64,000 nucleotides of DNA from CADEDH01 sp050330635 (GTDB lineage: Bacteria; Actinomycetota; Acidimicrobiia; Acidimicrobiales; SZUA-35), in assembly GCA_050330635.1 (NCBI GenBank), contig JBHJNQ010000059.1:1-64000 (forward strand), given 5' to 3'. A program made the position numbers and the translations under genes. The notes below the pieces were generated by a model. That model was not told where the DNA came from, did no database searches, and saw only the letters and a program-made list of their open reading frames with translations. Below are positions 33,052 to 40,962 of the stretch, in pieces; the stretch's first letter is position 1; each line of letters begins with the position of its first letter.

Positions 33052-34555
33052 GCTTCCGCTCCAACGCCGTTTCGAGCGCCAGGTCGTCCGCTTCCAGGCC
33101 CGGCTCGAGGCCGGCGTCGGCGACCGCTGGATCCCCACCCTGATCTCGATCGGGCTGGCCGTCGTCATCATCCGTTCGGGTCTGGCCCGCCTCGCCGGTT
33201 ACGGGTCGGGGATCGACCTGGCCGGCTACACCCAGTCGGTCTGGCTCCTGTCCGAGGGCAAGGTGCCGGAGGCGTCGTTGTTCGGGACCGGTGTCCACCT
33301 CCTGGAGCTCCATTGGTCGTTTATCCTCTACCCCCTCGGGCTGGTCAGCGTCGTCGCTCCGGCCGCCCAGGTGCTGATCTACGCCCAGGGTGCCGCACTT
33401 GGTCTGGCGGTCCTGCCCCTGTGGCGGCTGGCCCGGCGGGTGGCCAATCTCCGGGTGGGAGCGGCCAGCGCACTCGTCATGGCCTACGCCCTGCACCCGG
33501 CGACACACCGGCTCGGCACCGAGGACTTCCACCCCGAATCGCTCGCCGTCCCCGCCCTCATCGGCATGGCCTACTTCGGCGCCACCAAGCGCTGGGTCCT
33601 CTACTGGCTGTGCATTGCCGCCGCCCTGGCCTGCCGGGCCGATCTGGGGCTGGCCGTTGCCCTGTGGAGCTTCGTCGTCCTCGGGCACCGGGAGCGGTCG
33701 GTCGGCGTCTGGACCCTGGGTGTCGGGTTGTCATGGTCGCTCGGTCTGCTCCTCGTCGTCCAACCGCTGTTCGGGCAGAGCGTCGTCACCGAGGGCTTCT
33801 TCGGCTTCGACGGCACCTCCCTCGGCGAGGACGTGCTGGGGGCGCTGAGGGCGCCCCTGTCGACCCTCCAGGACCTGGTGGCCCGGGACAACATCACCCT
33901 CATCGTCGGCCTCCTGGCTCCGGTGATCTTCCTCCCTTTGTTGTCGTTGCGGCACCTCGCTCCGGCCTTCCCCCTGGCCGTCCTGTACCTGATCGCCGAC
34001 CTTCCTCCCGAGTTGGCGTTCGCCGACCGGGCCGCCATGCTGCTGGCCTTCGTCATGATCGCCGCCACCTACGCCCTCAACCGGCTGGGTCACATGGGTG
34101 TCGACCGGGTGTTCCTCGACGCCCGGATCCTCTCGACGTTGGTGGCGGCCTCGGTGCTGCTGTTCGTCAGCTCGTCGAGGATCTCTCCCTACGAGGAACC
34201 CTGGAACTGGGATCGCCTCGACGAGCCCGATCGGGCGCTGCAGGAAGCGGTCGCGCTGCTCGACGACGACACGACGGTGCGGGCCTCGCCGAGCGCCCTG
34301 GCCCACCTGGCCGAGCGACCGTGGCTGTTCCCGGTCGACCCCCGGCGGGAGCCGACGGCCGCCCAGGCCGGATTCCCCCGTTTCACCCGGGCGGTACTGG
34401 TCGACGAGCGCCAGATCCCGACCCGCACGGCCTCCGAGCGTGAGCAGTTCGACCGGGGGATGACGTCGCAGGGCTTCGAACTGGTCTACGACCGGGCCGG
34501 CATCGCCCTGTACGAGCGCGACGCCTCCACCGCCGAGTCCGTGGTGCCGGGATGA
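33044..34555 (+). CDS. DUF2079 multi-pass membrane protein
   Basis: A 503-residue membrane protein with about 10-11 hydrophobic segments and the DUF2079 pattern: GSGIDLAGYTQSVWLLSEGK, HLLELHWSFILYPLGLV and the invariant-looking FHPESLAVPA. The architecture recalls C-type glycosyltransferases with a polar extracytoplasmic C-terminal domain (residues about 380-503). Function unproven. GTG start lies inside the SRAP gene end; its own end overlaps the phosphatidyltransferase start as ATGA, so three genes are coupled. Confidence 0.85.
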   Translation: MSELPLQRRFERQVVRFQARLEAGVGDRWIPTLISIGLAVVIIRSGLARLAGYGSGIDLAGYTQSVWLLSEGKVPEASLFGTGVHLLELHWSFILYPLGLVSVVAPAAQVLIYAQGAALGLAVLPLWRLARRVANLRVGAASALVMAYALHPATHRLGTEDFHPESLAVPALIGMAYFGATKRWVLYWLCIAAALACRADLGLAVALWSFVVLGHRERSVGVWTLGVGLSWSLGLLLVVQPLFGQSVVTEGFFGFDGTSLGEDVLGALRAPLSTLQDLVARDNITLIVGLLAPVIFLPLLSLRHLAPAFPLAVLYLIADLPPELAFADRAAMLLAFVMIAATYALNRLGHMGVDRVFLDARILSTLVAASVLLFVSSSRISPYEEPWNWDRLDEPDRALQEAVALLDDDTTVRASPSALAHLAERPWLFPVDPRREPTAAQAGFPRFTRAVLVDERQIPTRTASEREQFDRGMTSQGFELVYDRAGIALYERDASTAESVVPG

Positions 34556-35169
34556 CCACTCCGGCGGACGCCCCGGGCCCCGAGGCCGCCACCGGGCTCC
34601 GCTTCGATCGCGACCAGGTCCTCACCTGGCCGAACGCCTTCACCCTGGGTCGGCTGTGCTGCATCCCGCTGTTCGTGTGGTTGATCTTCGGTCGGGACCA
34701 CCGGGCGGCGGCGGCGTGGCTCCTCGCCGCCCTGGGGACCACCGACTGGGTCGACGGGTGGCTGGCCCGTCGCTTCGATCAGGCGACCGAGCTGGGGGCG
34801 GTGTTCGACCCGATCGTCGATCGCATCCTGTTCTTCGTCGCCATCCCCAGCCTGATAATCGACGGCTCGATACCAGTGGTGGTGGCCGTGCTGGGCCTCG
34901 CACGGGAGGCGGTGGTCGCCGTCTTCGCCGTCGGCATCCAGGCCGTGGGTGCCGACCGTCTGCAGGTCACCCGGGAGGGCAAGACGGGCACGTTTCTGTT
35001 GATGTTCGCCTTCCCGCTGTTCCTCGGGTCGGAGAGCACCCTGTCGTACGCGCCGGCCCTCCGCTGGCTGGCGTGGCTGTTCGTCGCGCCCGGCCTCGGC
35101 TACAGCTGGTACTCGGCCCTGACCCAGTACCTGCCGATCGCTCGTCGGGCGCTGCAGCGACGACCCTGA
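34552..35169 (+). CDS. CDP-alcohol phosphatidyltransferase
   Basis: Integral membrane enzyme of 205 residues that transfers a phosphatidyl group from CDP-diacylglycerol to an alcohol (PgsA- or cardiolipin-synthase-like). The catalytic motif DxxDGxxAR-x8-GxxxDxxxD is complete as DWVDGWLARR then GAVFDPIVDR. Five to six membrane helices. Which alcohol (glycerol phosphate, inositol phosphate or another) is not clear. ATG overlaps the DUF2079 stop. Confidence 0.9.
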   Translation: MTTPADAPGPEAATGLRFDRDQVLTWPNAFTLGRLCCIPLFVWLIFGRDHRAAAAWLLAALGTTDWVDGWLARRFDQATELGAVFDPIVDRILFFVAIPSLIIDGSIPVVVAVLGLAREAVVAVFAVGIQAVGADRLQVTREGKTGTFLLMFAFPLFLGSESTLSYAPALRWLAWLFVAPGLGYSWYSALTQYLPIARRALQRRP

Positions 35170-35223
35170 ACGGCCGATCACCGGCGCCCACCGGGGTCGC
35201 CCCCGCTGGCCCCGCCGAAGCGG

Positions 35224-35229
35224 TACCGT
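35224..35229 (+). promoter_or_regulatory. -10-like box, leaderless start
   Basis: TACCGT, 6 bases upstream of ATG 35236. It favours that ATG over the GTG at 35230 as the gcvH start and leaves no room for a glycine riboswitch. Confidence 0.5.
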
Positions 35230-35235
35230 GTGGCC

Positions 35236-35619
35236 ATGCACACGCCTGATGATCTCCGGTATTCCCCGGATCACGAGTGGATCAGGGCCGAGGACGGCAA
35301 TCGCGTTCGCATCGGTATCACGGACTACGCCCAGGACGCCCTCGGCGACGTGGTGTTCGTGGAGCTGCCGCAGGTGGGGGCGGCGGTCACTGCCGGGCAG
35401 TCGATCAGCGAGGTCGAGTCGACCAAATCGGTTTCCGACATCTACGCCCCGGTCACCGGCGAGGTGGTCGACGTCAACGCCGAGCTCGTCGACGCTCCCG
35501 ACAAACTCAACGCCGACCCCTACGGTGACGGGTGGATCTGCGTGATCCAGCTCGGCGATGGTGCCAGCCTGGACGGCCTGATGGACGCGGCCGCCTACCT
35601 CGAGTTGACGGAGGCCTGA
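35236..35619 (+). CDS. gcvH: Glycine cleavage system H protein
   Basis: Lipoyl carrier protein of the glycine cleavage complex, 127 residues. The lipoylated lysine is Lys64 in SEVESTKSVSDIYAPVTG; DHEWIR near the N-terminus and ALGDVVFVELP are also typical. No gcvT, gcvP or lipoate genes are nearby. It heads the block gcvH, FHA protein, bifunctional nuclease, MerR regulator that is also found in mycobacteria. Confidence 0.95.
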   Translation: MHTPDDLRYSPDHEWIRAEDGNRVRIGITDYAQDALGDVVFVELPQVGAAVTAGQSISEVESTKSVSDIYAPVTGEVVDVNAELVDAPDKLNADPYGDGWICVIQLGDGASLDGLMDAAAYLELTEA

Positions 35620-35620
35620 G

Positions 35621-36103
35621 ATGAGCCCGACGTGTGCATCGTGCGGTTATGTCAACCCGCTCGGCGCCCGTTTCTGCAGTTCCTGCGGGGTCGAGCTGTC
35701 GCGTTCGGTCAGTGACAGCACGACCGCCATCCACGATCTCGGTGCCATCGATCCCGACGATCTGCCCGGCGACGTCTCGCTCGAGGACATCCCCGCTGGC
35801 GTCCCCGGCGTCTTCGTCGTCCGCCAGGGTCCGATGCGGGGAAGTCGGATCCATCTCGATGCACCCGAGATCAACATCGGGCGGCATCCGGACAGCGACA
35901 TCTTCCTCGACGACGTAACCGTGTCCCGCCGTCACGCCGTGCTGCACCGGGTCGAGGGCGGATTCGAGGTCAGCGACGCCGGCAGTCTGAACGGCACCTA
36001 CGTCAACCAGAACCGGGTCGAACGCGAGCGGTTGAGCGATGGCGACGAGGTCCAGGTCGGCAAGTTCAAACTCGTGTACGTCGACCTGGCCAATCGTCGC
36101 TGA
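35621..36103 (+). CDS. Zinc-ribbon and FHA-domain protein, GarA-like
   Basis: A 160-residue phosphothreonine-binding regulator. An N-terminal zinc ribbon (C5-x2-C8, C19-x2-C22) is followed by a short linker with a Thr pair (DSTTAIHD, T35-T36) that could be a kinase site, then an FHA domain (residues about 75-155) with INIGRHPDSDIFLDD, VSRRHA and GSLNGTYVNQ. GarA of mycobacteria lies at the same position after gcvH and switches 2-oxoglutarate metabolism through its phosphorylated N-terminal Thr pair. The zinc ribbon is an addition relative to GarA. One base separates it from gcvH. Confidence 0.88.
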   Translation: MSPTCASCGYVNPLGARFCSSCGVELSRSVSDSTTAIHDLGAIDPDDLPGDVSLEDIPAGVPGVFVVRQGPMRGSRIHLDAPEINIGRHPDSDIFLDDVTVSRRHAVLHRVEGGFEVSDAGSLNGTYVNQNRVERERLSDGDEVQVGKFKLVYVDLANRR

Positions 36104-36152
36104 TCGGGTGGCAACGGGCCCGACCGAGGCGCCCGAAGGGTGAGCCGAGCGC

Positions 36153-36158
36153 TAGGTT
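36153..36158 (+). promoter_or_regulatory. -10-like box, leaderless start
   Basis: TAGGTT, 6 bases upstream of the ATG at 36165. Confidence 0.5.
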
Positions 36159-36164
36159 TGTGAC

Positions 36165-36665
36165 ATGACCGTCGAGATGGAGCTGGTCGGCGTCCGGGTG
36201 CAGATGCCGACGAACACTCCGATACTGCTGCTCCGGGAGATGGAGGGCCGCCGGCGGGTCGTACCGATCTATATCGGCGGACCCGAGGCCCACGCCATAG
36301 ATCTGGCCTTGTCGAAGACCCCCACCGCCCGCCCCATGACCCACGACCTCATGACGGAGGTGATCGAGAGCCTGGGCGCCTCCCTCGAACGTGTGGTGGT
36401 GACCGAGCTCAGGGAGGGCACGTTCTACGCCGAGCTCTATCTGCGCGACGCCACCGGGGGCGTGCAGACGTTGTCGTCCCGGCCCTCCGACGCGGTGGCC
36501 CTCGCCGTGCGCACCGGCAGCTCGATCTTCGCCGAAGAGGCCCTGATCGACGAGGCCGGCATCGAGGAGAGCGACGAGGAGGGTGACGGCGACGAGGAGG
36601 AGGAGATGGTGGAGGAGCTCCGCAAGTTTCTCGACGAGGTCAACCCGGAGGACTTCCTGCCCTGA
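36165..36665 (+). CDS. Bifunctional nuclease family (DUF151/BFN) protein
   Basis: A 166-residue protein of the BFN/DUF151 family: PTNTPILLLREMEGRRRVVP, YIGGPEAHAIDLAL, RPMTHDLMTEVIESLG and SRPSDAVALAVRTGSSIFAE are all typical. The last 35 residues are strongly acidic (EESDEEGDGDEEEE). Plant members are nucleases; the bacterial role is unsettled. Position after an FHA protein matches the mycobacterial order. Confidence 0.88.
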   Translation: MTVEMELVGVRVQMPTNTPILLLREMEGRRRVVPIYIGGPEAHAIDLALSKTPTARPMTHDLMTEVIESLGASLERVVVTELREGTFYAELYLRDATGGVQTLSSRPSDAVALAVRTGSSIFAEEALIDEAGIEESDEEGDGDEEEEMVEELRKFLDEVNPEDFLP

Positions 36666-36734
36666 CCCGGCCTGCCCTGAACGGCCGGGTGGAACACCGG
36701 GGTGGAACGCTGCGGTGACGGCCAGGCCGGCTTC

Positions 36735-37748
36735 TCAGGCCAGATCGAGGTCGGCGACGGCGGTCCCGATCCGGTCGACGCTGGCGGCGATGAACCGACG
36801 GGTCCGCTCGTCGTCTGCCTCCCGCTGGACCAGGAGCAGCACGGCGAGAGCCGGCAGCACCAGCCCCGCTCGGTAGCGGTCGACGGTCGTGCCGTACGCC
36901 TCGACGAGCGCCCGATCGGCTCGCCGGCGGTCGTCCACCGTCAGGCTCGTCGCCGCCAGCCACGCCAGATCGGCCTCGCCGATCTGGACCGCCAGCTGCT
37001 GCCAGTCGAACAGCACCGGGCGGCCGTCCTCACCGAACACGAGGTTGTCGGCCCGCGGGTCGCCGTGGCACAGGGTGACGGGGCCGGCGGCGGCGAAGCG
37101 CGCCACAAGCTCTGCACGATCGGCGAAGGCCCGGGCCAGGGCGGCGGCGGCGGCCGGGTCGACGCGATCCGCCCACCGCGTCCGGAGCACGTCGACCCCC
37201 CGCTCGAGGGCGGCCGGGTCGAGGGCTGTCGGGGTGGCCCGGCGCACGTCCAGGTCGTCGAGGGCGGCATCCCCGGCCCAGCGGTCATGGAAGCGGCGCA
37301 ACTCGACCGCAACCGCCACCGCATCGTCGGCTCCGAGACCGTCGACCTGGTCGACACGGCGGTGGTGACCCAGGTCTTCGAGAACGAGGTGGACGATCTC
37401 GACCTGGCGCTCGCCGCCGTCGTCGGCCGCCCCTGGTGCGGGTGACGTCTCGACAAGGTACGGGTGAGGGTGGGCCACGGGTGAGGAGGGCAGTACCCGG
37501 CGGTAGGCGAGGGCCTCGCGCCGGTAGGCACCGGCCCGGGCGGCGGCGATGCCGTTGGCCCCGGCGGCCGGCACCTTGAGCACGACCGACGCCGGACCAT
37601 CGTGGCCCGCCGGCCACCGCAGCGCCACCCGGGTGACCTGGCTGAACACGCCGCGTCCCTCGCCGGCGTCACCGTGCCCCACCACGGTGAACCCGACCGG
37701 GAGGGCCCGGTGGACGAGGGCGAGGAGGCCGGCATCGAGATCGGTCAT
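36735..37748 (-). CDS. Aminoglycoside phosphotransferase/ecdysteroid-kinase-like protein
   Basis: A 337-residue small-molecule kinase fold: VSPhVLKVPA-like segment SVVLKVPAAG, catalytic loop VTLCHGDPRADNLVFGED (HGDxxxxN) and the DFG-like LFDWQQLAVQIGEADLAWL. Substrate unknown; the group includes macrolide, choline and acyl-CoA-dehydrogenase-linked kinases. It sits opposite in strand within the otherwise collinear gcvH-FHA-BFN-MerR block. Confidence 0.85.
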   Translation of the reverse strand: MTDLDAGLLALVHRALPVGFTVVGHGDAGEGRGVFSQVTRVALRWPAGHDGPASVVLKVPAAGANGIAAARAGAYRREALAYRRVLPSSPVAHPHPYLVETSPAPGAADDGGERQVEIVHLVLEDLGHHRRVDQVDGLGADDAVAVAVELRRFHDRWAGDAALDDLDVRRATPTALDPAALERGVDVLRTRWADRVDPAAAAALARAFADRAELVARFAAAGPVTLCHGDPRADNLVFGEDGRPVLFDWQQLAVQIGEADLAWLAATSLTVDDRRRADRALVEAYGTTVDRYRAGLVLPALAVLLLVQREADDERTRRFIAASVDRIGTAVADLDLA

Positions 37749-37826
37749 GGCTGTCCCTGCGATCGGGCTCGTCGGCTGCCCGCTCCTTGGCGTTGGTGGC
37801 GCCGGGTTCGACCTGGGGCGGAGTCG

Positions 37827-37888
37827 TTGACTGCGCAGATGGTGCTCGTTACGATCACGTCAGGGTAAATCGCGCCGACGTAATTACG
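37827..37888 (+). promoter_or_regulatory. Promoter and palindrome upstream of the MerR gene
   Basis: TTGACT (37827-37832), a 17-base spacer and TACGAT (37850-37855) make a near-consensus vegetative promoter, the best in the window. A perfect palindrome CGTAATTACG (37879-37888) lies 23 bases downstream, in the leader of the MerR gene, and could be a regulator site. The gene's GGAGG is at 37958-37962. Confidence 0.6.
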
Positions 37889-37970
37889 GCTGGGTCGTTC
37901 GGCAATCGCTGCCCGAGCCCGGTCGGTCTCCCTTCCCTCGCTCGGGCGATCCTGCAGGAGGTACCTTCAC

Positions 37971-38492
<522 letters not shown>

Positions 38493-38517
38493 GCACCAGG
38501 GCACTCGCCGCCCCGCG

Positions 38518-39978
38518 TCACTCGTCGGGCGCCGCCCGGCTGTTGGCCGACGACGCCTCACCGAGGCCGGGGTACCACATGTGGGCCCGGTTCCTTCCCG
38601 CCGCCTTGGCCTGATAAAGGGCCTGATCGGCCCGTTCGAAGGTTTGCGCCGTGTCGAGATCCGGTTCGTGCAGCGCCACGCCGGCGCTGATCGTGGTCGA
38701 ACGGCCGCTGTTCGACCAGCCGATGAGGATGCGGTCGGCCACCGCCAGCGGGTCGGCGAACGCTCGCCGGGCCACGATCAGGAACTCGTCGCCCCCCAAC
38801 CGGGCCGAGGTGTCGGAATCGCGCAGGCAGTGGCGGAGGTGGGCGCTCAGATCCTGGAGGACCTGGTCGCCAGCGCTGTGTCCGAGGGTGTCGTTGACCT
38901 CCTTGAACCCGTCGAGGTCGAGCAGGATCAGGGCGTCGCCCTCCTCCATCGAATCGAGCAGGGCGTCGGCGTGCTTGCGGTTACCGATGCCGGTGAGCTC
39001 GTCCCGCCGGGTCGCCCGCTCGAGCTCGTGGATGACGAACAGGTGCTCGATTGCGATGCCGACCTGGGTGCCGAACAGCCGGGCCAGGTCGAGGTTGAAC
39101 TCGGGGTCGTCGGGCCCGATCGGCTGGACGACGACGGCCCCGGCCGGGCCGCCTGCCGCCGGAAGGGGGAGGACGAGCATGTGGGTGGCGCGGCCGGTCG
39201 GGACCAGGCGTGGTTCCTCGCCCCCGATCGCCTCGGCGATCAGCTGGGCGGTCTCGGCGTCGGGCGCCTCGTCGCTGGCCGGGCCGAGCGTGACCGACGG
39301 GATCAGGCCACCCCCATTGTCGGACAGCACGACGGTCGAACGGTCGACGGCGAAGATCTCGAGGGCGGCACGCGCCACCTCGTGTGCCGCCTCCTCCAGT
39401 GACGCGGGGCGGCGGAAGCGGCGCAGCACGTCCTCGAGGCGCGACAGGCGCTCCTTGCGGCTGCTGAAGCGGCTGGCGGTGCTCAGGCTCCGGTCGGTGA
39501 GGGCCGACACCAGCTCGCCCAGCATGGCCGCCACCGGCACCGCCACCAGCGGCAGGGCCAGACTGACCCGGAACTCCTCGCGGAGGTGGGCGACGAGCAG
39601 GACCACCACGACGAGGGGGCTGAAGGACAGCGCCGAGCCGGGCGGCAGGACGAAGCCGACATAGGTCAGGATGACGAGGGCGGCGGCGGCGAAGCCGATG
39701 GCGGCGTGGGCCGTCGCTGCGCTGTTGGCCCAGAAAATGGCGCCGAGGATGCTGAGGGTGGCGACGACGGCCGGGACGACTCGCCACGTCACGGCCACCG
39801 TGTTCCAGTCGGTGATGCCGGCATAGAGGGCGCTGAGGGCGACCGCCAGGGCGAGGTAGAGGACGCTGTTCCCGGGGGGATCGGTGGCCGAACGGGCCAG
39901 GAAGTCGAGCACCGCAAGCACGGCGGTGACCATGAGCATCCCGCTCGCTGCTACTCGATAGCGCTCTCGCCACAGCAT
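38518..39978 (-). CDS. Membrane-bound diguanylate cyclase (GAF-GGDEF)
   Basis: A 486-residue protein: about six N-terminal membrane helices (residues 8-165), a coiled linker, a GAF-like domain (about 180-315) and a GGDEF domain (about 325-480) that makes cyclic di-GMP from two GTP. The active-site motif is an intact GGDEF, and RDSD five residues before it is the inhibitory I-site, so the enzyme is likely active and product-controlled. No EAL or HD-GYP partner is in the window. It converges with the MerR gene. Confidence 0.92.
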   Translation of the reverse strand: MLWRERYRVAASGMLMVTAVLAVLDFLARSATDPPGNSVLYLALAVALSALYAGITDWNTVAVTWRVVPAVVATLSILGAIFWANSAATAHAAIGFAAAALVILTYVGFVLPPGSALSFSPLVVVVLLVAHLREEFRVSLALPLVAVPVAAMLGELVSALTDRSLSTASRFSSRKERLSRLEDVLRRFRRPASLEEAAHEVARAALEIFAVDRSTVVLSDNGGGLIPSVTLGPASDEAPDAETAQLIAEAIGGEEPRLVPTGRATHMLVLPLPAAGGPAGAVVVQPIGPDDPEFNLDLARLFGTQVGIAIEHLFVIHELERATRRDELTGIGNRKHADALLDSMEEGDALILLDLDGFKEVNDTLGHSAGDQVLQDLSAHLRHCLRDSDTSARLGGDEFLIVARRAFADPLAVADRILIGWSNSGRSTTISAGVALHEPDLDTAQTFERADQALYQAKAAGRNRAHMWYPGLGEASSANSRAAPDE

Positions 39979-40148
39979 GTCGCCACACCCCTAGCCGGCG
40001 TTCGGTCATCGATGGAAGGTTCGCCTGCCCGGCGACGATCGGTACCACGCCGATTCCGCCACAGGCAGTGCCAACGACAGTACCCTACGTGGTGGTCGTC
40101 GACGCAGCATCCGGGGGGATCTGCCCGGGGGATCGGCCCGGGGTGACC

Positions 40149-40850
40149 TCAACGCCGGTCGGGCAGCTGATGGTCCACGGTGAGCAGGCCGGCGTGGGCG
40201 CCGTCGTTGAAGGAGCGGACGATCCAGCCCCCGGGGGCGATGACCAGGTGCGAGATCGACGTATGGCGGGCCCCGTTGAAGGCGAACGGGTTGACGCCGA
40301 CGGCGTGGGACACGAGCGCTCCGATGACACCACCGTGGACGAAGGCGACCACCAGCTCGTCGGAGTGGGCGGCCGCGATGCGCTCCACCGCCCCCACAGT
40401 ACGGGTGTTGAGCTGGGCGTTGGTCTCCGCCCCCGGTACCAGCCCCCACTCCCGCTGTTCCCGCATGGCGGCCACCGCCGGATGGTTCTCGTGGGCCATC
40501 TGGCGGAAGCGCCCCCCCTCGCCCTCGCCCAGGAACACCTCCCGGAGGTCGGCTTCGATCACCGGCTCCAGACCGAGCCGGGCGGCCAATGGAGCCGCGG
40601 TCTGCTGCGTCCTCGTCAGGCTCGACACGTAGATCGCCGATATCGGCTCCTCCGCCAACCGCTCGCCCACGAGCTCGGCCTGGTAGTGGCCGAGGTCGGT
40701 CAGGTGAGGGTCGCCGTGGCCGTCCCGGAGCTCGAACGGCTGCCCCGGTACGTAGGGGGCCGACTGGCCGTGGCGGACGAGGAGGATCTGACACGATCCC
40801 GGATCGGGCTGGTACAGCATCTGGGGGAACGTTGGCGTGGGTTCGGACAT
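40149..40850 (-). CDS. Histidine phosphatase (phosphoglycerate mutase-like)
   Basis: A 233-residue branch-1 histidine phosphatase: catalytic RHG in ILLVRHGQSAP, the second arginine in YVSSLTRTQQTAAPLA and the second histidine in VVAFVHGGVIGALVSH. ATG 40850 is supported by a TACCTT box 8 bases upstream. Substrate unknown: sugar phosphates, nucleotides or phosphoproteins are all possible. Confidence 0.88.
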   Translation of the reverse strand: MSEPTPTFPQMLYQPDPGSCQILLVRHGQSAPYVPGQPFELRDGHGDPHLTDLGHYQAELVGERLAEEPISAIYVSSLTRTQQTAAPLAARLGLEPVIEADLREVFLGEGEGGRFRQMAHENHPAVAAMREQREWGLVPGAETNAQLNTRTVGAVERIAAAHSDELVVAFVHGGVIGALVSHAVGVNPFAFNGARHTSISHLVIAPGGWIVRSFNDGAHAGLLTVDHQLPDRR

Positions 40851-40858
40851 GTCACAGC

Positions 40859-40864
40859 AAGGTA
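40859..40864 (-). promoter_or_regulatory. -10-like box, leaderless start
   Basis: TACCTT on the minus strand, 8 bases upstream of the ATG at 40850. Confidence 0.45.
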
Positions 40865-40950
40865 GAGGGCGGCGGGGGCCGGTACCTCGCCGGCGACGGG
40901 TAGTAGCACGGCTGACCGGTCGGTCGGATGCGATCGCTGGCGACCGTTCA

Positions 40951-40956
40951 TAGGCT
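40951..40956 (+). promoter_or_regulatory. -10-like box, leaderless start
   Basis: TAGGCT, 6 bases upstream of the ATG at 40963. Confidence 0.5.
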
Positions 40957-40962
40957 GCGGCG

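Noticed and set aside
35170..35235. Possible glycine riboswitch before gcvH
   Set aside because: Only 66 bases are available and a -10-like box lies 6 bases before the ATG, leaving no leader.
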